A DNA stretch of 64,000 nucleotides from DATKAS01 sp963733765 (GCA_963733765.1 CAVTEI010000003.1:1736001-1800000); one strand, 5' to 3'; counted from the stretch's first letter, positions 53,247-62,189 are shown. Notes: a model not told the origin generated them from the letters alone. Made by a program: numbers and translations.

Positions 53247-53361
53247 GGCGGCGCACTGCGCCGCCGGGTGCGCGAAGCACCGATTGTCGAGCGAAGCGAG
53301 CAGGAGCCGATCGAAGCGCAGCGGAGAGCGGCGACGAGGAACAGCGGCGCATTTGCGCCGC
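53247..53361. repeat. Dispersed hairpin-bounded repeat element, copy A
   Basis: Bases 53247-53265 form a hairpin (GGCGGCGCA, one base, TGCGCCGCC) and 53344-53361 a related one (GCGGCGCA, two bases, TGCGCCGC). The stretch 53247-53337 between mutM and smc matches the reverse complement of 39194-39281, with only scattered substitutions and small gaps. The left hairpin directly follows the mutM stop and might also work as a terminator. It has no transposase and no good ORF, resembling REP- or MITE-like elements. Confidence 0.75.
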
Positions 53362-53398
53362 CCTAACGACCATTCACCGAGCGCCGCGACCGCTCCGT

Positions 53399-53404
53399 TA
53401 GGGT
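53399..53404 (+). promoter_or_regulatory. -10 box TAGGGT before smc
   Basis: TAGGGT ends ten bases before ATG 53415. Confidence 0.4.
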
Positions 53405-53414
53405 CGATGCGGCC

Positions 53415-56400
53415 ATGTTTCTGCGGTCGCTGACCCTCAAGGGATTCAAGTCTTTCGCCGACACGACCTCGCTCGATCTCGAGCCTGGGGTCACGGTCGT
53501 CGTCGGGCCGAACGGCAGCGGCAAGTCCAACGTCGTCGATGCGATTGCTTGGGTCCTCGGCGCGCAGGCGCCGAGTGCCGTGCGCAGCCAGAAGATGGAC
53601 GACGTGATCTTCGCGGGCACCGCGAAGCGTCCCGCGCTCGGCCGCGCTGAAGTGACGCTCACGATCGACAACTCCGCTGGCCTCCTGCCGATCGCGTTCA
53701 CCGAAGTGACGATCAGCCGCACGCTCTTCCGCACCGGCGACAGCGAGTACGCGATCAACGGCGTGCCGTGCCGCCTCCTCGATGTGCAGGAGCTCCTGTC
53801 GGATACCGGCGTCGGCCGCCAGCAGCACGTGATCGTGTCGCAGGGCCAGATCGATGCCGTGCTGAACGCCCGTCCCGAGGAGCGCCGGGCGATCATCGAG
53901 GAAGCCGCCGGCGTGTTGAAGTACCGGCGCCGCAAGGAAAAGGCCGAGCGTCGTCTCGAAGCGACCGAGGCGAGCCTGCTGCGCCTCCAGGATCTCCTAC
54001 GCGAGGTGCGGCGGCAGCTGAAGCCGCTCGAACGTCAGGCCGACGCGGCCCGACGTCACGGTGACCTGGTTGCCGAGCTCGCCGCGCTCCGACTTCATCT
54101 CGCGGGTCGTGAGATCACTGCGCTGCGCACGAGGCTCGAGAACACCGCGCGAGATCGCGCGTCGTTCGAGCAGCAGTCGACGTCGATCAAAGATGAGCTC
54201 GCGGCGCTCGACAGCGAGGTGCTCACCACGCAAGCACGACTCGCCGCGCTCGGCGGCTCGGACCTCAGCGACGGCCTCGTGCGGTTCGAGTCGATGCGAG
54301 AGCGTGCGCGAGGGCTCGCCGCGCTCCTCGCGGAGCGGCGGCGCGGCGTCGAGCGTGATCGCGGCGGTCTGCTCGACGCCGACCTCGTCGCGTCGCTCGA
54401 GGCCGAGGCGGCAACGGTCGCGAGCGAGCTCATCGAGGTCGAGGCCAAAGCCCGGGAGCTGGGACCCGAGGCCCAGAGAGTCAGCGACGCCGAGGCCGCC
54501 CTCGTTGCAGAGCGCGAAGCCGCCCTCGGCGCCGAGAGCGCGGCGTTCTCCGGGATGCAACCGCTCGACCTCGAGCTTCATCCCCAGCGCGCCGGCGAGG
54601 TTCGAGGCGAGCTCGCGGCGCGGCGCGCGGCGATCGAGCGTGCCGTGGGTGAGCTCGCTCGCGTCGAGGCACGACTCGCCGCCATCGAGGAACGAGCGAT
54701 TCGGCTCGCCGGGGAGACCGACGTGCATCGCGCCGCGTGCGAGCGGGCCGAGGAAGCCGAACGGCCGTTGGTCGATCGGCTGCAGCGGGCCGAGGAAGCG
54801 CAGCAGCACGCGGAGGCTGAGCTCGAATCGTCGGTCGACGCGCACCGATCCGCCGACGCCGATCGCCATGTCTGGTCCGCCCCGCGGAGGCGCTCGCGCT
54901 GGCGCTCGACGACCGGGGAACCACCCAGGCCCGGTGGCGAGAGGTCGAGGGCGCCATCGGACTGCTGAACGAGCTCGTCGAGATCGACGACGGATGGCAG
55001 GACGCATTCGAAGCTGCCGTCGGCGAGTCGCTCACCGCGGTTGTCGTCGAAGGAACAGTTGCCGCGCGGCGAGCGCTCGCAGCACTGACCGCGGGGGGCG
55101 AATCCGGCGCGGTGCTCGCGATGAGCCTGGTGCCTCAGCCGCGAAGTGACGCGGAGTCGACGCTCCGCGCCCACGTGCGGCCGCTTCACGATGCGGTGAC
55201 GCCTCTGCTGGACGCGTTGCTCGCGGTCGTCGTCGTGGTCGACGGCGGCTGGGAGCGTGCCGCGGACACCGCTCTCCAGCACCCGGACGCGGTCGTGGTC
55301 ACTCGTGAAGGCGATCGGTTCTCCTCGGCAGGCTGGCGCGTGGGCGCCGCCCGTTCGCAGCTCACCGTCGCCGCGCTCGACGAAGCCCGCAGTCGTGCGG
55401 CGGCCGCGGGAGAGCGGGCGAGTGCAGCCGCGACACGGGTTGCCGCGAACACGCTCACTGTCGAGGCCGCGCAGCACGAGCGGGTCGAGATCGAGCGTCA
55501 GCTCGAGGACAACGACTCCCGACTCAACGCGGCCGCCGACGGCTTGGCGCGCGTGCAGTCCGGGCAGCGCGAGGTCGAGACCGAGGCAGAAGGCCTGCGG
55601 ACGCATCACGCGGCCCTCGCCGAGTCGTTGGCCGCGGAGCGCGCCCGCACGTTCGAGCTCGAGCAGGTCCTTCCGTCGCTCGAGGCCGACGAGGAGGCTG
55701 ACGCGAGCAAGGCTCGGTCTGCTCACGCCGCGCGGGCGCGGCTCGACGAGCGGGCCCGGGCCGTTGCGGCGCTGCGTACGCACCTCGAAGTCCAAGTCGC
55801 GGGTCTCGACGAGCGCCGGCAGATGTTGAAGCGACGCCGCGACGAGGTCGAGCATCGCCTGCAGGCCGACGTGGCCGAGCGGGAACGAGCCGCCGGGCGC
55901 CGCATCGAGCTCGAGCGGACGATGACGACACTCGACCGGTTGGCCGCCGTCGTCGCCGGAGCGGCCGCGCAAGTGGACGAAGAGCTCGCCTCGCTGCACG
56001 AGGAGCGGCGGCGCCAGTCGGAGGAGTCGCGGCAGATCGCCGCGGCGCTCGACAGCCAGCGCCAGCGCCGCACTGCCGGCGAGCGTCAGCTCGAAGAGGT
56101 GCGCGAGCGCTCGCGACGCGCCGAGCTCGACGAGGCCGAGATCACGCTCCGGCTCGAATCGGCGGTCGAGACCGTCCGGCACGATCTCGACCGGGAGCCG
56201 GAGGCCGCCGTGGCCGCGCCGTGCCCGCCGCTGCTCGAAGGCGTGACCGCGCACGCACGGGTGCGTGAGCTCGAGCGCGAGCTGCGGTTGATGGGCCCGA
56301 TCAACCCGCTCGCGTTGGAGGAGTTCGAAGCGCTCGAAGAACGGCACCGGTTCCTCGAGTCGCAGCTCGAGGATGTTCGCTCGACACGACGCGACCTCTC

Positions 56401-56896
56401 ACGAGTGATCAAGGCGATCGACGGTGAGATCGTGTCGGTGTTCGTCTCGGCCTTTGCCGATGTCGCGTCGAACTTCGAGTCGCTCTTCTCGACGTTGTTC
56501 CCCGGGGGCCAAGGTGGCCTGCGCCTCACCGACGCCGACAACCTGCTCGACACTGGCATCGAGGTCGAGGCCCGCCCGTCGGGAAAGAACGTGCGCAAGC
56601 TCTCACTGCTCTCCGGCGGCGAGCGTTCACTGACCGCACTTGCGTTTCTGTTCGCCGTGTTCCGCAGCCGCCCGTCGCCCTTCTACGTGATGGACGAGGT
56701 CGAGGCGGCCCTCGACGACGTGAACCTCCATCGCTTCCTCGATCTGGTGCGCGAGTTCCGCGAGGAAGCCCAGCTGCTCATCGTGAGCCACCAGAAGCGC
56801 ACGATGGAGGCCGCGGACTGCCTCTTCGGCGTGACCATGCAGCCGGGGGGCTCGTCCAAGGTCGTGAGCGAGAAGGCGTCACTGCACACCGGGTAG
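53415..56896 (+). CDS. smc: Chromosome segregation protein SMC (one frame break)
   Basis: About 1160 residues in two frames joined near 54885, after DADRHVW; the second part resumes AEALALALDDRGTTQARWRE. The head carries Walker A GPNGSGKSNVVDAIAWVLGA and VGRQQHVIVSQGQIDAVLNA (N-lobe); two long coiled coils flank a hinge near residues 500-620; the C-terminal head has the signature LLSGGERSLTALAFLFA and Walker B PFYVMDEVEAALDDVN. It condenses the chromosome with ScpAB. The frame break lies in the region just before the hinge, in a C/G-rich run. Confidence 0.94.
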
Positions 56897-56930
56897 CCCG
56901 CCCCGTGGCGGCCGATAACTTGGCTGCGCC

Positions 56931-58070
56931 ATGGTCTTTCTGATCCTCGCGACCATCGTCGTGCTCTTCGGGCTCGGCGTCGTCGTCGTCAACCGGCGTC
57001 GTGAGCGCCGCCTCAGCCTCGAACGAGCCCGCCCGCCGTCGCCGCCTCGGCCCCCCTCGCCGACCGCGGTCGAGGTGCCGGAAGCCGAGGTGGAGATCGG
57101 GGAGGCGCCGGTCGAGGAGCTCGAGGTCGACGAGCTCGACGTCGTCGAGGAGCTCGAGGTCCTTGCACCTCCGCGGTTCCGGGATCGTCTCGGCAAAGCC
57201 CGCGCCGCGCTCGCAGGCGCGTTTGCATCAGTACGCGCACGCGGTGGCATCACCGACGACACCTGGGACGACCTCGAGGAGGCGTTGCTGCGCGCCGACG
57301 TCGGCGTGGGGCTGACCACCGAGCTGATCGACGAGCTGCGCGAACAGGTGAAGACCGAGAGTCTCACGACGCCCGATCAGGTGCTCGACGCGCTGAAGGG
57401 CGAGCTGCTGGAGCGGCTCGAAGGTGTCGACCGGTCGCTCGTGCTCGATCCCCGCCCCGGAGAGCCGTGCGTGTGGCTGTTCGTCGGGGTCAATGGCGTG
57501 GGGAAGACCACCACGATTGGCAAGGTGGGCGCGCGCCAGATCGCGGACGGTCACTCGGTCGTGATGGCGGCCGGTGACACGTTCCGTGCCGCGGCCGCCG
57601 AACAGCTCGAGCAGTGGGCCGACCGCGTCGGGGCTGACCTCGTGCGGGGGGCCGAAGGCGGTGACCCGAGCTCGGTCATCTTCGACGGGGTGCAGCGGGC
57701 GGCGGCGCGTGGAGCCGACCTGGTGCTCGCCGACACCGCGGGGCGCTTGCACACGAAGGTGAACCTCATGGAAGAGCTGCGCAAGGTGCGACGGGTCGCC
57801 GATCGCCCGCCGGGCCACGTGAGCGAGGTGCTCCTCGTGATCGACGCGACCACCGGCCAGAACGGGCTCACGCAAGCGCGCCAGTTCACCGAGGCGGTGG
57901 AGGTGACCGGCGTCGTGCTGACCAAGCTCGACGGCTCGGCGAAGGGCGGCATCGTCCTGGCCATCCAGAACGATCTCGGGTTGCCGGTGAAGCTGGTGGG
58001 GCTCGGTGAAACCGCGGCCGACCTCGTCGACTTCGACGCGGAGGAGTTCATCGAGGCGTTGTTCGAATGA
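56931..58070 (+). CDS. ftsY: SRP receptor FtsY
   Basis: 379 residues: one N-terminal span (FLILATIVVLFGLGVVVVN), a short acidic A-region (EVPEAEVEIGEAPVEELEVD), then the NG GTPase domain with G1 GVNGVGKTTTIGKVGARQ, G3 DTAGRL, G4 TKLDGSAKGG and FYIGVGE-type end KLVGLGETAADLVDFDAEEF. It docks SRP-ribosome complexes at the membrane; here a true span anchors it, as in other actinobacteria. Its stop lies in the first copy of a 17-base tandem duplication. Confidence 0.95.
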   Translation: MVFLILATIVVLFGLGVVVVNRRRERRLSLERARPPSPPRPPSPTAVEVPEAEVEIGEAPVEELEVDELDVVEELEVLAPPRFRDRLGKARAALAGAFASVRARGGITDDTWDDLEEALLRADVGVGLTTELIDELREQVKTESLTTPDQVLDALKGELLERLEGVDRSLVLDPRPGEPCVWLFVGVNGVGKTTTIGKVGARQIADGHSVVMAAGDTFRAAAAEQLEQWADRVGADLVRGAEGGDPSSVIFDGVQRAAARGADLVLADTAGRLHTKVNLMEELRKVRRVADRPPGHVSEVLLVIDATTGQNGLTQARQFTEAVEVTGVVLTKLDGSAKGGIVLAIQNDLGLPVKLVGLGETAADLVDFDAEEFIEALFE

Positions 58071-58094
58071 AGACCGTGTTCGAATGAAGACCGT
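58061..58094 (+). repeat. 17-base perfect tandem duplication at ftsY/BON junction
   Basis: GTTCGAATGAAGACCGT occurs twice in a row (58061-58077 and 58078-58094). It contains both the ftsY stop and an ATG. The first ATG (58067) now opens only a six-codon frame (MKTVFE then stop); the second ATG (58084) starts the BON protein. Confidence 0.9.
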
Positions 58095-58473
58095 GTTCGG
58101 CATCCTCCTGCTCCCGCTGCGGTTTTTGGCGGCGGTGACCCGCAAGATCGGCCTCCGGCGCATGAGCTTGCTCGCCGCGGGCGCCATCGCCGCGGTGCTG
58201 TCCACACCAACGACCGGAGCCGAGATGCGCCGTCGCGTCGCTCAGCTCGCGGACCGGCGCGTCCCCGACGCCGACCTCGCAGCTCGCGTCCGCCACGAGC
58301 TCTCCCATTCGCCCCGGACCTGGCACCTGCCCCAGCCGACGATCTCGGTGCTCCGGGGCCGCGTGGTCCTCGCCGGTGAGGCGCCCCATGCCACAGGACG
58401 CGCCGATCTCGAGCGTGTGGTGGCCTCCGTGCCAGGCGTTTTGGCGGTCGAGAACGAGATCCTGATCGTCTAG
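58084..58473 (+). CDS. BON-domain membrane-anchored protein
   Basis: The 129-residue protein has a basic, hydrophobic N-terminus (FGILLLPLRFLAAVTRKIG, then MSLLAAGAIAAVL) and a C-terminal BON domain: DADLAARVRHELSHSP, TISVLRGRVVLAGEAPHAT, DLERVVASVPGVLAVENEIL. BON domains bind phospholipid or similar surfaces. It sits between ftsY and ffh, so it may be expressed with the SRP system; a functional link is not known. The start is duplicated upstream (see the tandem repeat). Confidence 0.78.
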   Translation: MKTVFGILLLPLRFLAAVTRKIGLRRMSLLAAGAIAAVLSTPTTGAEMRRRVAQLADRRVPDADLAARVRHELSHSPRTWHLPQPTISVLRGRVVLAGEAPHATGRADLERVVASVPGVLAVENEILIV

Positions 58474-58515
58474 CGGATCGTCTGACCTGCTTGGGGGCGG
58501 TCCAGACGCCTCCGG

Positions 58516-58521
58516 TAGCCT
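58516..58521 (+). promoter_or_regulatory. -10 box TAGCCT before ffh
   Basis: TAGCCT ends ten bases before ATG 58532. Confidence 0.4.
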
Positions 58522-58531
58522 GACGAACCGC

Positions 58532-59869
58532 ATGTTCGATTCGCTGTCCGATCGTTTCGACGGCATCTTCAAGCGGCTTCGAGGCAAAGGGCGTCTGAGC
58601 GACGCCGACGTCGACGAGGTGCTGCGGGAGATCCGAGTCGCCCTCCTCGAAGCAGACGTCAACCTCACGGTCGTCCGCTCGATGGTCGCGCGCATCCGCG
58701 AACGCTGCCTCGGAGCCGATCTCACCGCGAGCCTCACGCCCGCGCAGCAGGTCATCAAGATCGTCAACGAGGAGCTCGTCGTCGCACTCGGCGGCGAGAC
58801 GTTGAAGCTCACCTACGCGTCGAAGCCGCCCACAGTCGTGCTCATGGCCGGCCTGCAGGGCTCGGGCAAGACCACCGCATCCGCGAAGCTCGCGCGCTGG
58901 TTCAAGGCGCAGGGTCGCAACCCGTTGCTCGTCGGCGCCGACCTGCAGCGTCCCGCGGCGGTCGACCAGCTGCGCACGCTCGGCCGTCAGATCGACGTGC
59001 CCGTGTTCTCCGAGCCGACCGACCCGGTCGCGGTCGCGGACAAGGGTGTGGCCGAAGCCCGCCGTGTCGGTCGCGATGTCGTCATCGTCGACACCGCGGG
59101 CCGTCTCGCGATCGACGCGGAGATGATGGAGCAGGTTCGGCAGGTCTCGATCACGGTGCAGCCGAACTACACCTTCCTCGTCGTCGACGCGATGACCGGT
59201 CAGGACGCGGTCACGGTCGCCGAGGCGTTCCACGAGACGCTCGCGATCGACGGCGTGATCCTTTCGAAGCTCGACGGCGACGCCCGCGGCGGCGCGGCGC
59301 TTTCGGTGAAGGAGGTGATCGGGCGCCCGATCGCCTTCGCCTCGACGGGCGAGAAGATCGCCGACTTCGAGCAGTTCCATCCCGATCGCATGGCGAGCCG
59401 CATCCTCGGCATGGGTGACGTGCTCAGCCTCATCGAGAAGGCCGAGGAGGTCTACGAGAAGGAGGAGGCCGAGCAGGCCGCCGCCAAGCTCCTCGAAGGC
59501 CAATTCACGCTCGACGACTTCCTCGACCAGATGCAGCAACTGAAGAAGATGGGGCCGCTGTCGAGCATCGTCGGTATGATCCCCGGGCTGCCCAAAGAGG
59601 CCCGCAACGCCGAGATCCACGATGACCAGCTGAAGCGGGTCGAGGCGATCATCCGGTCGATGACGCTCGACGAGCGCCGCAAGCCCGACTTGGTGAACGG
59701 ATCGCGACGCCTCCGCATCGCCAACGGCAGCGGCACGACCACCGCCGAGGTGAACGCGCTGCTCAAGCAGTTCAAGGACGTCCAGAAGATGATGAAGCGC
59801 ATGGGCGGCCTCGGCACGAAGAAGGGCAAGCGGGGGCTACGACTCCCCGACATGCCGTCGCTGAACTAG
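58532..59869 (+). CDS. ffh: Signal recognition particle protein Ffh
   Basis: 445 residues: N domain (LSDRFDGIFKRLRGKGRLSD), G domain with GLQGSGKTTASAKLARWFKA, DTAGRL, SKLDGDARGGAALS, and a Met-rich M domain (DFLDQMQQLKKMGPLSSIVG, SRRLRIANGSGTTTAEVNAL, KMMKRMGGLG) that binds SRP RNA and signal peptides. It ends without the long C-terminal tail of some actinobacteria. rpsP follows 24 bases downstream. The SRP RNA gene is not in the window. Confidence 0.96.
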   Translation: MFDSLSDRFDGIFKRLRGKGRLSDADVDEVLREIRVALLEADVNLTVVRSMVARIRERCLGADLTASLTPAQQVIKIVNEELVVALGGETLKLTYASKPPTVVLMAGLQGSGKTTASAKLARWFKAQGRNPLLVGADLQRPAAVDQLRTLGRQIDVPVFSEPTDPVAVADKGVAEARRVGRDVVIVDTAGRLAIDAEMMEQVRQVSITVQPNYTFLVVDAMTGQDAVTVAEAFHETLAIDGVILSKLDGDARGGAALSVKEVIGRPIAFASTGEKIADFEQFHPDRMASRILGMGDVLSLIEKAEEVYEKEEAEQAAAKLLEGQFTLDDFLDQMQQLKKMGPLSSIVGMIPGLPKEARNAEIHDDQLKRVEAIIRSMTLDERRKPDLVNGSRRLRIANGSGTTTAEVNALLKQFKDVQKMMKRMGGLGTKKGKRGLRLPDMPSLN

Positions 59870-59893
59870 AGAACCCGAACAAAGGAAGAACCA

Positions 59894-60166
59894 GTGGCAG
59901 TGAAGCTCCGCCTCATGCGGATGGGAAAGAAGAAGCAGCCGACGTACCGCGTCGTGGCCGCCGACGGGCGGGCGCCGCGCGACGGCCGGTTCATCGAGAT
60001 CGTCGGCACCTACGAACCGCGGGCCGAGCCGTCGGTCGTGAAGATCGACAACGCGAAGGCCGTCGACTGGCTCCGCAAGGGCGCTCAGCCCACCGAGCGG
60101 GTCGAGAAGCTCCTCAAGATTTCCGGCGCGTGGGACGAGTTCCAGGCCGCCAAGGCCTCGAAGTGA
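59894..60166 (+). CDS. rpsP: 30S ribosomal protein S16
   Basis: 90 residues: AVKLRLMRMGKKKQPTYRVV, AADGRAPRDGRFIEIVGTY and NAKAVDWLRKGAQPTERVEK, the full S16 pattern. It is an assembly protein of the 30S body. GTG 59894 is preceded by AAAGGAAG, a clear ribosome-binding site. khpA starts seven bases after its stop. Confidence 0.97.
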   Translation: MAVKLRLMRMGKKKQPTYRVVAADGRAPRDGRFIEIVGTYEPRAEPSVVKIDNAKAVDWLRKGAQPTERVEKLLKISGAWDEFQAAKASK

Positions 60167-60173
60167 GTCACGC

Positions 60174-60554
60174 GTGAGCGAAGCGGACAACGTCCTCGAC
60201 GACGACGAGATCGAAGACGACCTCGAAGACGAGTTCGACGACAACGACACCGAGGACGACGACGTCCAGGATGACGATGGTCAGGATGACGACGACGGGG
60301 CCAATCGCATCCCGGCCGCGACGGCACGAGCAGTCCTCGACTACCTCGTGCGGGCGCTCGTCGACGATCCCGACGCCGTTGAGATCGACGCGGCCGAGGG
60401 CCGACGCGGCATCAGCCTGCGGGTGAGCGTCGCTCCGGGCGACATGGGCCGCGTGATCGGCAAGCGGGGCCGCACCGCCAACGCCGTGCGCGCCGTGACC
60501 CGCGCCGCCGCCGTGCGCGACGGAGTCGAGGTCGACGTCGACTTCGTCGACTGA
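60174..60554 (+). CDS. khpA: KhpA-type KH RNA-binding protein with acidic N-terminal extension
   Basis: 126 residues. The C-terminal 80 form the single KH domain of KhpA (AVLDYLVRALVDDPDAVEID, GDMGRVIGKRGRTANAVRAV with the GxxG-type IGKRG loop). The first 43 residues are almost all Asp/Glu (DDDEIEDDLEDEFDDNDTED), an extension absent from the usual 75-80 residue KhpA. KhpA, often with KhpB, binds RNAs involved in division and ribosome assembly. The acidic arm could compete for RNA or bind basic partners. Confidence 0.9.
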   Translation: MSEADNVLDDDEIEDDLEDEFDDNDTEDDDVQDDDGQDDDDGANRIPAATARAVLDYLVRALVDDPDAVEIDAAEGRRGISLRVSVAPGDMGRVIGKRGRTANAVRAVTRAAAVRDGVEVDVDFVD

Positions 60555-60579
60555 CACGGTCTGGGATCGCGGACTGAGC

Positions 60580-61044
60580 GTGGCCGGAGCCCTGCTCGAG
60601 GTCGGCTCGATCGGACGGCCACACGGGCTCCGCGGTGACGTGGTCGTCCACCTCGTCACGAATCGGCTCGAACGAGTCGAGCCCGGCGCCGTCCTCACGA
60701 CGGATGGTGGCGATCTTCGGGTTGCGTCTTCGCGTCCGCAAAAGGGCGGCTTCGTCGTGCACTTCGAGGGCGTCGACGATCGCACCGCCGCGGAGCGGTT
60801 GAACGGTGTCGTCCTGCGCGCCGAGCCGATCGACGATCCCGACGCGTTATGGGTCCACGATCTCGTGGGCGCGACCGCGGTCGATCTCGCCGGGCAGCCG
60901 CTCGGAGTCGTGACCGCGGTCGTCGCGAACCCGGCGAGCGATCTGCTCGAGCTCGATGGCTCCGCGCTCGTGCCGGTGCGTTTCGTCGTGTCGGTCGCCG
61001 ACGGATTCGTGGTCGTGGATCCGCCCATCGGGTTGTTGGACTGA
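60580..61044 (+). CDS. rimM: 16S rRNA processing protein RimM
   Basis: 154 residues from GTG 60580. The N-terminal domain GALLEVGSIGRPHGLRGDVV holds the GRPHGLRGD signature; the PRC-barrel half contains DALWVHDLVGATAVDLAGQP and VRFVVSVADGFVVVDPPIGL. It helps mature the 30S head near S19. trmD follows three bases after its stop. Confidence 0.93.
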   Translation: MAGALLEVGSIGRPHGLRGDVVVHLVTNRLERVEPGAVLTTDGGDLRVASSRPQKGGFVVHFEGVDDRTAAERLNGVVLRAEPIDDPDALWVHDLVGATAVDLAGQPLGVVTAVVANPASDLLELDGSALVPVRFVVSVADGFVVVDPPIGLLD

Positions 61045-61047
61045 TCC

Positions 61048-61848
61048 ATGCGCATCGAGGTCTTCACGATCTTCCCGTCGCTCGTCGATGACTTCCTCGG
61101 CGAGAGCCTCATCGGAAGGGGGCGGGATACCGGGGTCCTCGACATGCGGGTGCACGACCTGCGGTCGGCGGCGACCGACCCCCATCGATCGGTCGACGAC
61201 TCGCCATTCGGTGGCGGACCCGGCATGGTGCTGATGGCCGAGCCGATCTTCGGAGCCGTCGAGTCGGTCGACCCGATCCGTCCCCTGTATTTGCTAGGGC
61301 CCGGAGGCGCGCGGTTCGACCAGGCCCGGGCGCGCGAGCTCGCCGCAACCGACGGCTTCTCGTTGTTGTGTGGCCGCTATGAGGGCGTGGACGAGCGAGT
61401 GCGGACTCATCTGGTCGACGGCGAGATGTCAGTCGGTGACTTCGTGTTGGCGGGCGGCGAGGTCGCCGCGCTCGTCGTGATCGAGGCGGTCGCGCGGCTC
61501 GTGCCCGGGGTGATGGGCAACGACGAGTCCGCCTCGGACGAGTCGTTCGCCGACGACTTGCTCGAGTATCCGCAGTACACGCGACCGGCCGACTTCCGAG
61601 GATGGTCGGTGCCCGAGATCCTGCGGTCCGGTGACCACGGCCGGATCGCCCGATGGCGACGCGCGCAGGCGATCGCCCGCACGGTCGCGGAGCGTCCCGA
61701 TCTGGTCGAACGACGTGGAGGCCTCAGCGACGAGGAGAAGCACCTGGTGGAAGAGATCGGCGCGTTGGAGCAGAACGGGCCTGAGGGCTATCCTGACGAG
61801 TCCCCTCCCGGCCAGCGCCCCCAGGATTCGGAGTCGAGCGCGCCATGA
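61048..61848 (+). CDS. trmD: tRNA (guanine37-N1)-methyltransferase TrmD
   Basis: 266 residues: IEVFTIFPSLVDDFLGESLI, SPFGGGPGMVLMAEPIF, LLCGRYEGVDERV and GDFVLAGGEVAALVVIEA, which form the SPOUT trefoil knot and SAM site. The C-terminal domain includes EYPQYTRPADFRGWSVPEIL. It methylates G37 of tRNAs to keep frame. A 30-residue charged tail follows the conserved core. The stop overlaps the rplS start (ATGA). Confidence 0.95.
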   Translation: MRIEVFTIFPSLVDDFLGESLIGRGRDTGVLDMRVHDLRSAATDPHRSVDDSPFGGGPGMVLMAEPIFGAVESVDPIRPLYLLGPGGARFDQARARELAATDGFSLLCGRYEGVDERVRTHLVDGEMSVGDFVLAGGEVAALVVIEAVARLVPGVMGNDESASDESFADDLLEYPQYTRPADFRGWSVPEILRSGDHGRIARWRRAQAIARTVAERPDLVERRGGLSDEEKHLVEEIGALEQNGPEGYPDESPPGQRPQDSESSAP

Positions 61849-62189
61849 AGCCCACCGATCTCGTCGATCAGCAGTATCTCCGCAGCGACGTGCCCGATTT
61901 CGCCCCCGGCGACAACCTCAAGGTCCACGTCCGGGTGGTCGAGGGCAACCGCGAGCGCATCCAGGTCTTCCAGGGGCACGTCACGCGGCGGCAGGGCTCC
62001 GGGCTCCAGGAGACGTTCACCGTGCGCAAGGTGAGCTTCGGTGTCGGCGTCGAGCGCACGTTCCCCGTGCACACTCCCATCATCGCCAAGATCGAGGTCG
62101 TGACCCGCGGCGACGTGCGCCGCGCCAAGCTCTATTACCTCCGCGACCGGGTCGGCAAGGCCGCCAAGGTCAAGGAGAAGAGAGTCTGA
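61845..62189 (+). CDS. rplS: 50S ribosomal protein L19
   Basis: 114 residues: DFAPGDNLKVHVRVVEGNRE, RIQVFQGHVTRRQGSGLQET, TFPVHTPIIAKIEVVTRGDV and RRAKLYYLRDRVGKAAKVKE, the complete L19 pattern. It lies at the 30S-50S interface. In mycobacteria lepB and rnhB follow rplS; here the DUF2469 gene follows at once, overlapping by four bases. Confidence 0.96.
   Translation: MKPTDLVDQQYLRSDVPDFAPGDNLKVHVRVVEGNRERIQVFQGHVTRRQGSGLQETFTVRKVSFGVGVERTFPVHTPIIAKIEVVTRGDVRRAKLYYLRDRVGKAAKVKEKRV

Noticed and set aside
53242..53414. Small protein encoded by the repeat after mutM (reading EAPIVERSEQEPIEAQRR)
   Set aside because: The same string is readable from copy B in the other orientation, but neither copy has a start codon or ribosome-binding site in place; it is a property of the repeat, not a gene.
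54578..56347. Minus-strand open frame of 589 codons antisense to smc
   Set aside because: Complement of the smc coiled-coil codons; no start context and no recognisable protein.
57551..59620. Minus-strand open frame of 689 codons antisense to ftsY, BON and ffh genes
   Set aside because: It is a high-GC shadow of well-recognised genes; the composition is repetitive (Arg/Asp/Leu) with no motif.
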